Below, piece by piece: positions 47,901 to 49,414 of a stretch of 64,000 nt of DNA. The position numbers were made by a program, and so were the translations under genes. The first letter of the stretch is position 1. Each line of letters starts with the position of its first letter. The stretch spans positions 744,001 through 808,000 of the forward strand of contig JABSTR010001232.1 in assembly GCA_013339765.2 (NCBI GenBank). The letters are read 5' to 3'. The stretch is from Haemaphysalis longicornis (Eukaryota; Arthropoda; Arachnida; Ixodida; Ixodidae). Under the pieces are notes generated by a model. That model ran no database searches and was not told where the DNA came from. It worked only from the letters and a program-made list of their open reading frames with translations.

Positions 47901-47960
47901 CCCGAAACCTCTCAGCACGACTCGGATGTGTTTGTGCGCGAGGGAGTGGAACATTTTTGA
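10598..47960 (+). CDS. Cirl: Latrophilin-type adhesion GPCR (ADGRL/Cirl), spliced, 5' partial
   Basis: This is the whole gene span; the exons are listed separately. Domains in order are an RBL lectin (residues 1-103), a Ser/Thr/Pro-rich linker (104-290), the HRM (297-355), the GAIN domain with GPS (about 363-645), seven TM helices (664-922) and a long cytoplasmic tail (923-1243). The role known for the family is an adhesion receptor at the plasma membrane that self-cleaves and signals through G proteins; neuronal and mechanosensory roles are known for fly Cirl. All 20 exons join with matching phases and give 1,243 uninterrupted codons. Splice sites are GT-AG except one GC-AG intron. The exon upstream of 10598 must end with one base of a split codon; it would carry the signal peptide and was not found. 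The domain order leaves little doubt about the family; the exact orthologue name is inference. Confidence 0.95.
11015..11300. repeat. Long foldback (inverted repeat), arms about 120 bp
   Basis: The left arm (11015-11140) and right arm (11176-11300) are near-perfect reverse complements. Matching blocks include CTTGAAGACGCGTACACGAG, ACGCACACGCTGGGACTAG and CAAGGTCAGG. The loop is about 35 bases. The transcript of this region would form a long hairpin about 210 bases after exon 1. Confidence 0.9.
11518..11961 (+). mobile_element. MITE family C, copy 1 (one end lost)
   Basis: It starts TTAAAGGGACCCTGCAACAC, then TTTCGATAGGCGCTTT. It matches the reverse complement of 13252-13667 across CAGTTGCAGCA-type, GTGACGTAATTCG and GAACGTCAGGAC blocks. 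The 3' terminal repeat is not recognisable. Confidence 0.8.
13252..13667 (-). mobile_element. MITE family C, copy 2 (complete)
   Basis: The ends are TTAAAGGGATCCTG and CAGGGTCCCTTTAA, an inverted repeat with TTAA at both borders. It reads in the opposite direction to the copy at 11518. There is no coding capacity. The TTAA borders suggest piggyBac-like insertion. Confidence 0.85.
14120..14215 (-). repeat. tRNA-derived SINE head or tRNA-like relic
   Basis: On the minus strand the sequence reads TCGTAGCCCAATGGGTTAGA, close to a pol III A box with the TAGCCCAATGGGTTAGA pattern. About 40 bases later GGCTCGAATCT resembles a B box. There is no complete cloverleaf with a paired acceptor stem, so a functional tRNA is unlikely. 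Confidence 0.45.
14336..14407. repeat. Hairpin, perfect 17-bp arms
   Basis: ATTCGATTTGAGCCGTG (14336-14352) pairs exactly with 14391-14407. It is probably the remnant of a terminal-repeat element. Confidence 0.7.
14759..14865 (+). CDS. Cirl: Cirl exon 2a: C-terminal part of RBL lectin (alternative copy a)
   Basis: The acceptor is CCCCGCAG|A and the donor AATAG|GTTGGT. The exon is 107 bases: one base completing residue 68 (Arg), 35 codons, and one trailing base. It supplies lectin cysteines 69, 75, 88 and 101 and the family block FGDPCPGTFKYLE, giving eight lectin cysteines with exon 1. NNS (72-74) is a possible glycosylation site that copy b lacks. It is duplicated downstream at 16185-16291 with the same length and phases. 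Including both copies, or neither, would shift the frame. Confidence 0.93.
15024..15316. mobile_element. MITE family G, copy 1, long terminal inverted repeats
   Basis: The left end TACACTCAGAGGGCTCCCCG runs into GTGGGTCGTCTTCACCGCAG. The right end is its reverse complement (GCGGTGAACACGAACTACGG, then GACTTCTTAGAGTGTA). The arms extend about 100 bases each. The element begins about 160 bases after exon 2a. Confidence 0.88.
15531..15678. mobile_element. MITE family B, short internally deleted copy
   Basis: TTAAAGGGTCCATGAAGAC at the left and GTCTTCGTGGCCCCTTTAA at the right form a near-perfect terminal inverted repeat with TTAA borders; only about 110 bases lie between. Longer relatives occur at 25672, 35138, 42855 and 59153. 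Confidence 0.88.
16185..16291 (+). CDS. Cirl: Cirl exon 2b: duplicated, probably mutually exclusive lectin exon
   Basis: The acceptor GGAAG|C follows a long pyrimidine tract; the donor is AGCAG|GTACTT. The exon is 107 bases with the same phases as exon 2a. Its 35 codons align with 2a without gaps: 17 of 35 residues are identical, including all four cysteines and the FGDPCPGTFKYLE block. The 13 non-cysteine residues before that block all differ (copy b reads SLPASTELF where a reads HVLVDSLTF). The split codon becomes Ser instead of Arg. The intact frame, splice sites and cysteines argue that it is used and is not a relic. From memory of the family, copy b looks closer to the usual arthropod sequence. 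Confidence 0.88.
16440..16757. mobile_element. MITE family G, copy 2, long terminal inverted repeats
   Basis: It has the same structure as the 15024 copy: CGTAGGTCGTCTTCACCACA on the left, TGCGGTGAAGACGCCCTAGG on the right. It begins about 150 bases after exon 2b, so exon and element are offset from exon 2a and its element by almost the same distance (1,426 and about 1,416-1,441 bases). Confidence 0.88.
17607..18259. mobile_element. MITE family H, about 55-bp terminal inverted repeats
   Basis: The left end TTAAGTGCGAAACACATGG and following CATGCGACTGATCGTTATG are mirrored at the right by CGTAACGATCAGTCGCATG and CATGTGTCTCGCGCTTTAA. Total length is 653 bases with TTAA at both borders. An ORF crossing the left end (17187-17657) is not protein-like. 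Confidence 0.8.
20237..20575 (+). CDS. Cirl: Cirl exon 3: Ser/Thr/Pro-rich linker
   Basis: The acceptor is CCTCAG|AA and the donor CCAG|GTACG. Two bases complete Glu-104, then 112 codons follow, with one base left over. It encodes a mucin-like stretch: Thr/Ser runs built from ACG/ACC/TCG codons, then a proline run. Such linkers between the RBL domain and the HRM are normal in latrophilins and are likely O-glycosylated. The open frame continues upstream through a pyrimidine-rich region, so the acceptor choice rests on phase and on the absence of any AG between about 20063 and 20235. Confidence 0.8.
20576..21795 (+). other. Cirl intron 3
   Basis: It contains MITE-G copy 3 (21371-21675). The remainder shows no exon or repeat I can identify. 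Confidence 0.55.
21371..21675. mobile_element. MITE family G, copy 3, long terminal inverted repeats
   Basis: The left end is TACACTCTAAGAAGTCCCCG and the right end ACGGAGACTTCTTGGAGTGTA less one base, with internal ATTCGGCGAATGACGAAG matching the other two copies. It lies in intron 3, shortly before exon 4. Confidence 0.88.
21796..21963 (+). CDS. Cirl: Cirl exon 4: linker between lectin and HRM
   Basis: The acceptor TTTCGTAG|TT is preceded by a strong pyrimidine tract; the donor is CGAG|GTGCGC. The exon is 168 bases: two bases completing Val-217, 55 codons, one trailing base. The product is low-complexity Pro/Ser/Thr sequence followed by an aromatic and acidic stretch (SGYDIWGGSW, then EDVFAYD). 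No known fold is visible. Assignment rests on matching phases, splice signals and position. Confidence 0.85.
22078..22270. mobile_element. MITE family E, copy 1
   Basis: The arms read ACACGTGCGAAGAACGACGC at the left and GTCGCTCTCCGCAGATGTGT at the right, ending GGCCCTTAA. The middle, with CCAAAACCGGTCCTG, matches the copies at 29022 and 32353. Confidence 0.82.
24521..24765 (+). repeat. tRNA-derived SINE
   Basis: GCTCAGTGGCTAAAG (24532 on) looks like a pol III A box and GGGTTCAACCCC (24595-24606) is a near-perfect B box. The 3' part has AGAACCCCAGGTGGTGGAAA and TTAATCCGGAGCCCTCTGAG, a block familiar from tick SINEs. Between the boxes a CTAAAGTG motif is repeated about four times, unlike a normal tRNA. 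Confidence 0.8.
25035..25140 (+). repeat. SINE 3' tail fragment
   Basis: GTTAAAGATCCCCAGGTGGT, then CAAAATCGATCTGGAGCCCT and CACTACGGCGCGCCTCAT, ending in ATAATCAATCAATCA. This is the same tail as the SINE at 24521. A minus-strand relic of the end (GATTGATTGCAGGGTTTAAC) lies at 53285. Confidence 0.8.
25473..25634 (+). CDS. Cirl: Cirl exon 5: start of HRM domain
   Basis: The acceptor CTCCTCAG|GG lies behind a T-rich tract; the donor is ATAG|GTGAGA. The exon is 162 bases, phases 2 in and 1 out. After a Gly/Ala/Ser-rich lead it encodes the first half of the hormone-receptor motif: FCPP at 297-300, FWNWTRAGD at 307-315, and CPGGA at 321-325. These are the first two HRM cysteines and the W.T.AG block. 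A decayed MITE begins about 40 bases after the donor. Confidence 0.95.
   Translation, partial: GGTRTPTVRMATARRPALRTCTEASVPQCSPGAASGTGLAPETRRSRGVPAAP
25635..27656 (+). other. Cirl intron 5
   Basis: A decayed MITE-B fills 25672-26130. From 26130 to 27656 there is no exon or repeat I recognise, only a T run near 26840. Confidence 0.55.
25672..26130. mobile_element. MITE family B, decayed copy without clear ends
   Basis: It shares ordered blocks with the 35138 copy: ATATCTCTGTGACGTCACGGA, GAGTTCCGTTTGATCCCATC, TGTTACGTCATTG and GTTAAAAAACCGCTTTCGTG less one base. Terminal repeats are worn away. Confidence 0.75.
27657..27763 (+). CDS. Cirl: Cirl exon 6: end of HRM domain
   Basis: The acceptor GTCGCAG|GA follows a long CT tract; the donor is CGG|GTGAGT. 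The exon is 107 bases: two bases completing Gly-327, then 35 codons, phase 0 out. It encodes HAKWRCL, FWEHETPNLSAC and the start of the helix after it (SAWMENLKSR). This is the classic second half of the HRM, with cysteines 333 and 351. Confidence 0.96.
29022..29198. mobile_element. MITE family E, copy 2
   Basis: It begins TAAAGGGCGAAATGCATGCG and ends CACATGTGTTTCGCCCTTA, a terminal inverted repeat. Internal GAAAACCGGTTCGGC and GCCGGTTTTGGAGAG are mirror images too, so most of it can fold. MITE-D starts directly at its right border. Confidence 0.85.
29196..29580 (+). mobile_element. Repeat family D, copy 1
   Basis: It starts TTAAAGGGAGGGACAACC and contains ACTTGAAACACCTCGAAC, TAGTGCCACGTGTCGACACT and CCGCCAATTCATTTAGAAAT, all shared with 39355-39840. 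No 3' terminal repeat is clear. Confidence 0.75.
29665..29856 (+). CDS. Cirl: Cirl exon 7: GAIN domain, helical subdomain A
   Basis: The acceptor is CTGGCAG|GCG and the donor CTCCAG|GTGCGT. The exon is 192 bases, phase 0 on both sides. It encodes an amphipathic helical stretch with two regular blocks: VVSLAVELEVITRTKTLLGG, then GVIQRLLGRMTRRLDDIPDE. This matches the mostly helical GAIN-A region that follows the HRM in ADGRL receptors. Confidence 0.94.
29857..30450 (+). other. Cirl intron 7
   Basis: No repeat or exon is recognised. CGGGCGAGTTGGTACTCAGC near 30222 resembles the start of the fragment at 31258. Confidence 0.5.
30451..30634 (+). CDS. Cirl: Cirl exon 8: GAIN domain
   Basis: The acceptor is ACGCCCAG|TCT and the donor GTCC|GTGAGT. 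The exon is 184 bases, phase 0 in and 1 out. It encodes more of GAIN-A: SNLLEDYQRDSWLELP, then a helix (HVAGALLQALDNSTWLLAD). NST at 466-468 is a possible N-glycosylation site. The exon is strongly GC-rich at third codon positions, like exon 10. Confidence 0.94.
31013..31035. repeat. Poly-G tract, 23 bases
   Basis: This is an uninterrupted G run. It is prone to sequencing error and could form a G-quadruplex. Shorter runs occur at 2019-2033 (15 G) and 63006-63022 (17 C). Confidence 0.85.
31490..31680 (-). repeat. tRNA-derived SINE, minus strand, copy 1
   Basis: On the minus strand AAATGGCGCATCCGGATAGA (A-box-like) is followed by CGCGTTCCATTCCGACCACG (B-box-like), then a tail through ATCGTAATCATCGTC. 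It is shared with 45838-46060. Confidence 0.65.
31730..31873 (+). CDS. Cirl: Cirl exon 9: GAIN domain, subdomain B start
   Basis: The acceptor is CTGACGCAG|TG and the donor AACG|GTGAGC. The exon is 144 bases, phases 2 in and 1 out, so it keeps the frame if skipped. It encodes beta-strand-like sequence of the GAIN beta-sandwich (VSVRLVETWALSEIRFPV), then a Val/Trp/Met segment and a proline-containing loop. Confidence 0.93.
32182..32215. repeat. Perfect 34-bp palindrome
   Basis: TATAGTGCCTAGAATAT is followed immediately by its exact reverse complement ATATTCTAGGCACTATA, with no spacer. It would extrude as a cruciform or fold as RNA with a minimal loop. TTAG lies at its left border and GCCTTAG follows it. 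Confidence 0.95.
32353..32512. mobile_element. MITE family E, copy 3
   Basis: The left arm has ACACATCTGCGGAGAACGAC and the right arm GTCGCTCTCCGCACGTGTGT. The middle CCAAAACCGGTCCTGCGGCC matches copy 1. It lies about 75 bases before exon 10. Confidence 0.82.
32588..32778 (+). CDS. Cirl: Cirl exon 10: GAIN domain beta-sandwich, GC donor
   Basis: The acceptor is TTGCGCAG|GA. The exon is 191 bases: two bases completing Gly-536, then 63 codons. It encodes VVKLVFMAYRNIEDFLGP, a loop, VINSRVIAASVNSR and VLITFQHRE, all typical GAIN-B strands. The downstream boundary needs a GC donor (CGAGAG|GCGAGT). That is the only cut that joins in frame with exon 11 to give HRE|IENVTNP, the expected join just before the GPS. 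The nearest GT, four bases later, gives the wrong phase. Confidence 0.92.
32779..33501 (+). other. Cirl intron 10 (GC-AG)
   Basis: It opens with GCGAGT and closes with ATGCTAG. It contains an inverted repeat (33050-33232) with TCGCCTCTGCGCAC blocks. No alternative GT donor keeps the frame. Confidence 0.8.
33050..33232. repeat. Inverted repeat, arms about 40 bp
   Basis: The left arm GCGCAGAACAGGTTTGGTCG and CCTCTGCGCACGC pair with the right arm at 33191-33232 (GTGTGCGCAGAGGCGACGAA, then ACCGGTTCTGCGC). A smaller hairpin (AACCTGTTCT at 33032 with AGAACAGGTT at 33058) sits at the left edge. Confidence 0.75.
33502..33551 (+). CDS. Cirl: Cirl exon 11: start of GPS motif (50-base micro-exon)
   Basis: The acceptor ATGCTAG|ATT follows a T-rich tract; the donor GCCGA|GTAAGT is near-perfect. 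The exon has 16 codons plus two bases. It encodes IENVTNPRCVFWSFDA, with the first GPS cysteine (608) and the conserved CVFW block. NVT at 602-604 is a possible N-glycosylation site. Confidence 0.95.
33552..34836 (+). other. Cirl intron 11
   Basis: It has a GC-rich block (34060-34560) with two tandem copies of AAGCGTGAACCGCATGGAGC (34322-34380, 33 bases apart) and a third diverged one near 34087. No exon is seen. Confidence 0.55.
34837..34948 (+). CDS. Cirl: Cirl exon 12: GPS cleavage site and tethered agonist
   Basis: The acceptor is CTTCCAG|A and the donor CCGCAG|GTAAGA. One base completes Glu-616, then 37 codons follow, phase 0 out. It holds the rest of the GPS: DWSTDGCW, then CACNHLTNFALAMD. 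Cysteines 608, 623, 635 and 637 and the His639-Leu640|Thr641 triad are all present, so autoproteolysis is predicted. The Stachel peptide would begin TNFALAMD. Confidence 0.97.
34949..35707 (+). other. Cirl intron 12
   Basis: It is mostly filled by a MITE-B copy (35138-35641), followed by the T-rich tract of the next acceptor. Confidence 0.6.
35138..35641. mobile_element. MITE family B, full-length copy
   Basis: It starts TTAAAGGGGACATGAAGACA and ends TTGCTTCGTGGCCCCTT, the family terminal repeat. Internal markers are ATATCTCTGACGTCACAGAA and GTTACGTCACTGTAGCGCGA. It lies between the GPS exon and the TM1 exon. Confidence 0.85.
35708..35808 (+). CDS. Cirl: Cirl exon 13: transmembrane helix 1
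   Basis: The acceptor TTTTCCGTAG|CTC sits behind a long T/C tract; the donor is TTCCG|GTGAGC. The exon has 33 codons plus two bases. A short post-GPS segment (LSSTEQRLQ) leads into a hydrophobic helix at about 664-685 (LFVYASFATCMVLLIATGLT). It ends in AF and the first two bases of an Arg codon, matching the end of TM1 in class B2 receptors. Confidence 0.93.
35809..36374 (+). other. Cirl intron 13
   Basis: It contains an (AAAT/AAAC)n run at 35879-35912 and the long foldback at 36010-36231, which together occupy nearly half of the intron. Confidence 0.6.
36010..36231. repeat. Long foldback, arms about 100 bp
   Basis: The left arm (TATCTTGATCACAGTTAAGG, GTAAACACGGGAGCGCGTG, CATTCCGTGCGCGGGAGCCG) pairs almost perfectly for about 70 bases with the right arm ending 36231, then less well toward a loop near 36110-36130. 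The RNA would form a long hairpin. Confidence 0.92.
36375..36617 (+). CDS. Cirl: Cirl exon 14: TM2, ECL1, TM3, ICL2
   Basis: The acceptor is CGGCAG|G and the donor CGCTG|GTGAGT. The exon is 243 bases: one base completing Arg-687, 80 codons, two trailing bases. It encodes ICL1 (SLKGERVTIHKN), TM2 (about 698-716), the ECL1 to TM3 junction with Cys-724, TM3 (HYFWLAAFFWLLLEGFQLY) and ICL2. The TIHKNLC and LEG.QLY blocks are diagnostic for adhesion GPCRs. Confidence 0.97.
36618..37640 (+). other. Cirl intron 14
   Basis: No repeat element or additional exon is recognised. There is an A run at about 37434-37445. Confidence 0.5.
37641..37845 (+). CDS. Cirl: Cirl exon 15: TM4, Ser-rich ECL2, start of TM5
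   Basis: The acceptor is CCCGAAAG|G and the donor CTGTG|GTGAGT. One base completes Trp-768, then 68 codons, phase 0 out. It encodes TM4 (YYLLAYGAPAVIVCVSAGI), an ECL2 with a Ser/Pro-rich insert at about 795-812, ACWID with Cys-815 (expected disulfide to Cys-724), and WSFVGPAAF starting TM5. The insert, with runs of Ser codons, is longer than I expect for the family. Confidence 0.95.
37846..38566 (+). other. Cirl intron 15
   Basis: No repeat element or exon is recognised. Confidence 0.5.
38567..38670 (+). CDS. Cirl: Cirl exon 16: end of TM5 and ICL3
   Basis: The acceptor is GTGTCGCAG|CTG and the donor ACGAG|GTACGC. The exon has 34 codons plus two bases. It encodes the end of TM5 (LCLVFLALVFCKAHRR) and a charged ICL3 (HATLKSKEQERIANT). 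TM5 is therefore split over exons 15 and 16 by a phase-0 intron. Confidence 0.93.
38861..39354 (-). mobile_element. Repeat family D, copy 2 (minus, interrupted)
   Basis: GTAGTGCCGAAATGTGACACT at the left, less one base, and GAGGTGTTTCAAGTGATTCC plus CTCCACAAAAAATCGGTCG at the right are reverse complements of blocks in the plus copy that follows. An insertion of about 140 bases splits it. Confidence 0.75.
39355..39840 (+). mobile_element. Repeat family D, copy 3 (plus)
   Basis: It starts TTTAAAGCGACAGGCAAACC and contains AAAACACCTTGAACTGA, GGCACTACATGGCGCCACC and CCGCCAATTCATTTAGAGAT, matching 29196-29580. It ends about 95 bases before exon 17. Confidence 0.78.
39934..40102 (+). CDS. Cirl: Cirl exon 17: TM6 and TM7 (divergent)
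   Basis: The acceptor TTTCCCGCAG|G and donor GACAAG|GTACCG fit. One base completes Arg-871, then 56 codons, phase 0 out. It encodes TM6 (about 876-895), a short ECL3 (VSRGS) and TM7 (about 899-922), then GNDK. Alignment by eye to the usual latrophilin TM6 pattern LTW.FG.LHV gives LATSFAQLHV here, so Thr-888 replaces the conserved Trp. In TM7 the usual N..QG motif reads NVLLG. Both helices remain hydrophobic and open. Assignment is secure; functional consequence unknown. Confidence 0.92.
40103..41809 (+). other. Cirl intron 17
   Basis: It contains MITE-F (40236-40481), TTGGA-type microsatellite sequence (about 41375-41420; the complementary AATCC type recurs at 60405-60480) and a T run at 41537-41553. 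Confidence 0.55.
40236..40481. mobile_element. MITE family F, perfect 17-bp terminal inverted repeat
   Basis: ATAGAGCCACTAAATAA at 40236-40252 is exactly mirrored by TTATTTAGTGGCTCTAT at 40465-40481. The element is 246 bases with no coding capacity. Target duplication is not obvious. Confidence 0.85.
41810..41977 (+). CDS. Cirl: Cirl exon 18: proximal cytoplasmic tail
   Basis: The acceptor is GTTCGCAG|GTG and the likely donor TATAGT|GTGCGT. The exon is 168 bases, phase 0 on both sides. It encodes a basic juxtamembrane stretch (VKRALSRRLPRCR), a Gly/Pro/Ala-rich segment, then HAGLFMHANGMLVPYS. The GC-rich first half looks slippage-prone. If the weak donor is not used, the frame stays open 44 more codons to a stop ending at 42109, which could be an alternative tail. 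Confidence 0.8.
42084..42140. repeat. Hairpin, perfect 20-bp arms
   Basis: TGGAGAGCTTTAGCATAGCG (42084-42103) pairs exactly with 42121-42140; the loop is 17 bases. TTAGC-type sequence links it loosely with the element ending near 42620. Confidence 0.9.
42455..42620. mobile_element. MITE-like element with imperfect terminal repeats
   Basis: GAGAGTTTTAGCTTACCGTT and CGGTCCGCTCCC at the left are mirrored by GGGAGCGGAGCGATCCG and AACGGTCCAGCTAAAACTCG at the right. The middle is GC-rich. Confidence 0.7.
42855..43343. mobile_element. MITE family B, copy in intron 18
   Basis: CTAAAGAGCCATGAAGACAA at the left and CTTCGTGGCTCCTTTAA at the right are the family ends, slightly mutated. Internal TTACGTCACTGGAGCGCGAA matches the 35138 copy. 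Confidence 0.82.
44871..45005. repeat. AT microsatellites flanking a perfect 22-bp hairpin
   Basis: (AT)n runs at 44871-44903 and 44985-45005 border a hairpin at 44907-44954. Its arms begin CTGCGCTTCCAGGGCTCGCA and are exactly complementary over 22 bases, with loop TCCT. Confidence 0.93.
45727..46024. repeat. Inverted repeat, arms about 60 bp
   Basis: The left arm (ATGGTTGAAACGCGAAGCT, AGTCAAAGTCCAAAATCCAA) and right arm (TTTGGATTTTGGACTTTGAC, AGCTTCGCGTTTTAACCAT) are complementary with small gaps. The SINE head lies in the loop and right arm. Confidence 0.82.
45838..46060 (-). repeat. tRNA-derived SINE, minus strand, copy 2
   Basis: On the minus strand AAATTGGCTAGACGTCCG is followed by GACCCATGTTCTATTCCGAC, the same head as the copy at 31490. 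The right side is entangled with the inverted repeat 45727-46024. Confidence 0.65.
46424..46505 (+). CDS. Cirl: Cirl exon 19: cytoplasmic tail
   Basis: The acceptor CGCCCTCCAG|TCT follows a good pyrimidine tract; the donor is ACAAG|GTGAGC. The exon has 27 codons plus one base, phase 0 in. It encodes a hydrophilic segment (STPQSWSSLKEHESSEVTQD). No domain is recognisable. Placement rests on splice signals, phase and the long open tail that follows. Another small exon could be hidden in the 4.4-kb intron before it. Confidence 0.78.
46506..47259 (+). other. Cirl intron 19
   Basis: It contains (TTTA)n at 46545-46610 and a probable retroelement fragment (46800-46930: GAGGGTTTGTAGCTGGGATA, then AGCGCTAAGACGGGACGAAG), similar in style to 54690-54730. 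No exon is seen. Confidence 0.55.
47260..47960 (+). CDS. Cirl: Cirl exon 20: C-terminal cytoplasmic tail and stop
   Basis: The acceptor is CCAGCAG|GT, a tandem NAGNAG site. Two bases complete Gly-1011, then 232 codons run to TGA at 47958-47960. The tail is polar, rich in Ser, Pro and acidic residues. It includes CNAWPPPPAS (possible SH3 or WW ligand), HVYETIDED (a candidate phosphotyrosine site resembling tails in this family) and a Ser-rich acidic block (SDSERSSSSLMDEE). It ends REGVEHF; I see no classical PDZ-binding motif. Upstream of 47260 the frame runs into intron. Confidence 0.93.
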
Positions 47961-48862
47961 AAGTGCTCAACTGGAATACGGCCCGCCGCCGCGTAACGGT
48001 CGTCTGCAATAGTCGGCGCTTCGTGTCAACCGTTGTCTCCCTGCGAGCAGTGGATCGTGTTTGAGCGGAAAATCAACGCCGCACGTGTCCTCGGTTGTCT
48101 TCTAAGATACGTCGTCACCATCTCTTCGGAACCACGGTCGACGAGCGTGAACCGCTGCTGCGCATTTCTGTTGAGTGAACGTGATGTGGGTGTCGCTGAA
48201 GACATTGCGTCCGAACCCTCGGTGTCGCAGTCGTTGTTGTTGACCTTAGAAAGGGACACCTCTCTGCCCTGGAATATTTATTTAAAAAACCGAGACAAAG
48301 TGTCGCCGCGAGTCATTCATCTCTTTTTGTTTGTTTTATGAGTGCGGGCACTGTCACGTGATGCGGGACAAAGATAAACAAAAAAACGCCCAAGAAACTG
48401 TTTAGTGCGTGTAGGGTGTATCGTGGACCCACCTGTTGCGGTGACCATGGACATAATAGGCGCATTCTACAAGAGTACGCCATCTCAACTCAACACCATA
48501 TCAAGATCGCTGCTGCCCAACTGGCGCCAACTATAGTGACTAGACTGTTTGCAACTGAACATCGCTTGTAAATTTGCGCGCGCGTTTCCTTCCTCTTCGG
48601 CGACAGCCTTCCTGCCTGTGAAATGTAAGACGTTCCCCGTGATTTCCGAGAGTCGTTAGGACGACACCAACATCTATTGCAGCACGTCAGGAAGGTGTTC
48701 TTGTTGTGCCACTGCCGTCGTCCGAATTCGTAGCCGTGTCACTTCATCGTGTTCCCCCGATGCGGCGTCACTCCCAAATTCCTCAACGCATGTGGAAACT
48801 GAGCTTATGCCCTGCCACGTAGGTAAGGCCAGGTGCGCGCGTTCTTCTCACCTGCACCACTC
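47961..48862 (+). other. Probable 3' UTR, proximal part
   Basis: This follows the stop codon with no convincing ORF, splice signal or repeat. It includes AT-rich spots such as ATTTATTTAAA near 48280, but no AATAAA. It is best read as untranslated receptor sequence. Confidence 0.5.
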
Positions 48863-49342
48863 GTTTCAACACTAACAGTATGAGAACTAGGCCTAATTCA
48901 TTTCAACGCTGGCGGCATCAGAACTAGGCCTAATTCGTTTCAACACTAATGGTATCAGAACTAGGCCTAATTCATTTCAACATTGACGGAACCAGAATTA
49001 GGCCTAATTCGTTTTCAACACTAATAGTACCAGAACTGGGCCTAATTTGTTTTCAACACTAACGGTACCAGAACTAGGCCCAATTCATTTCAACACTAAC
49101 GGTATCAGAACTAGGCCTAATTGATTTCAACAATAACCGTATCAGAACAAGGCCTAATTCCTTTCATCATTGACAGAACCAGAACTAGGCCTAATTTGTT
49201 TTCAACACTAACGGTATCAGAACTAGGCCTAATTCGTTTCAACGCTAACGGTATCAGAACTAGGCCTAATTCGTTTTCAACACTAATAGTACCAGAACTA
49301 GGCCTAATTTGTTTTCAACACTAGCGGTACCAGAACTAGGCT
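48863..49342 (+). repeat. 37-bp tandem repeat (minisatellite), about 13 copies
   Basis: The unit is roughly TTTCAACACTAACGGTATCA followed by GAACTAGGCCTAATTCG. About 13 copies fill 480 bases. The core GAACTAGGCCTAATT contains the palindrome AGGCCT and is nearly invariant, while the CACTAACGGTATC part varies (AACGG/AATGG/TGACGG/AATAG). It lies between the receptor stop codon and the first AATAAA, so it may be transcribed as 3' UTR. Confidence 0.93.
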
Positions 49343-49408
49343 TAGTCGCGTCGCAGCTGTTTTGGGAAGATTAGGGCGCACATACATCAAGAAGCGTGGG
49401 TAGGCCGA

Positions 49409-49414
49409 AATAAA
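49409..49414 (+). promoter_or_regulatory. Candidate polyadenylation signal AATAAA for Cirl
   Basis: This is the first clear AATAAA that I found after the stop codon (about 1.45 kb downstream). It is followed by a G/T-rich stretch at 49420-49450. If used, the 3' UTR would contain the 37-bp tandem repeat. A second AATAAA lies at 52409-52414, before a genomic A run. No transcript evidence is available. Confidence 0.4.

Noticed and set aside
49121..49324. 67-codon frame in the minisatellite as a repeat protein
   Set aside because: It is open only because the 37-bp unit lacks stops in that phase. Reading 37-base units shifts frame every copy.
48863..49342. CRISPR array
   Set aside because: The units are adjacent with no unique spacers, and the genome is eukaryotic.
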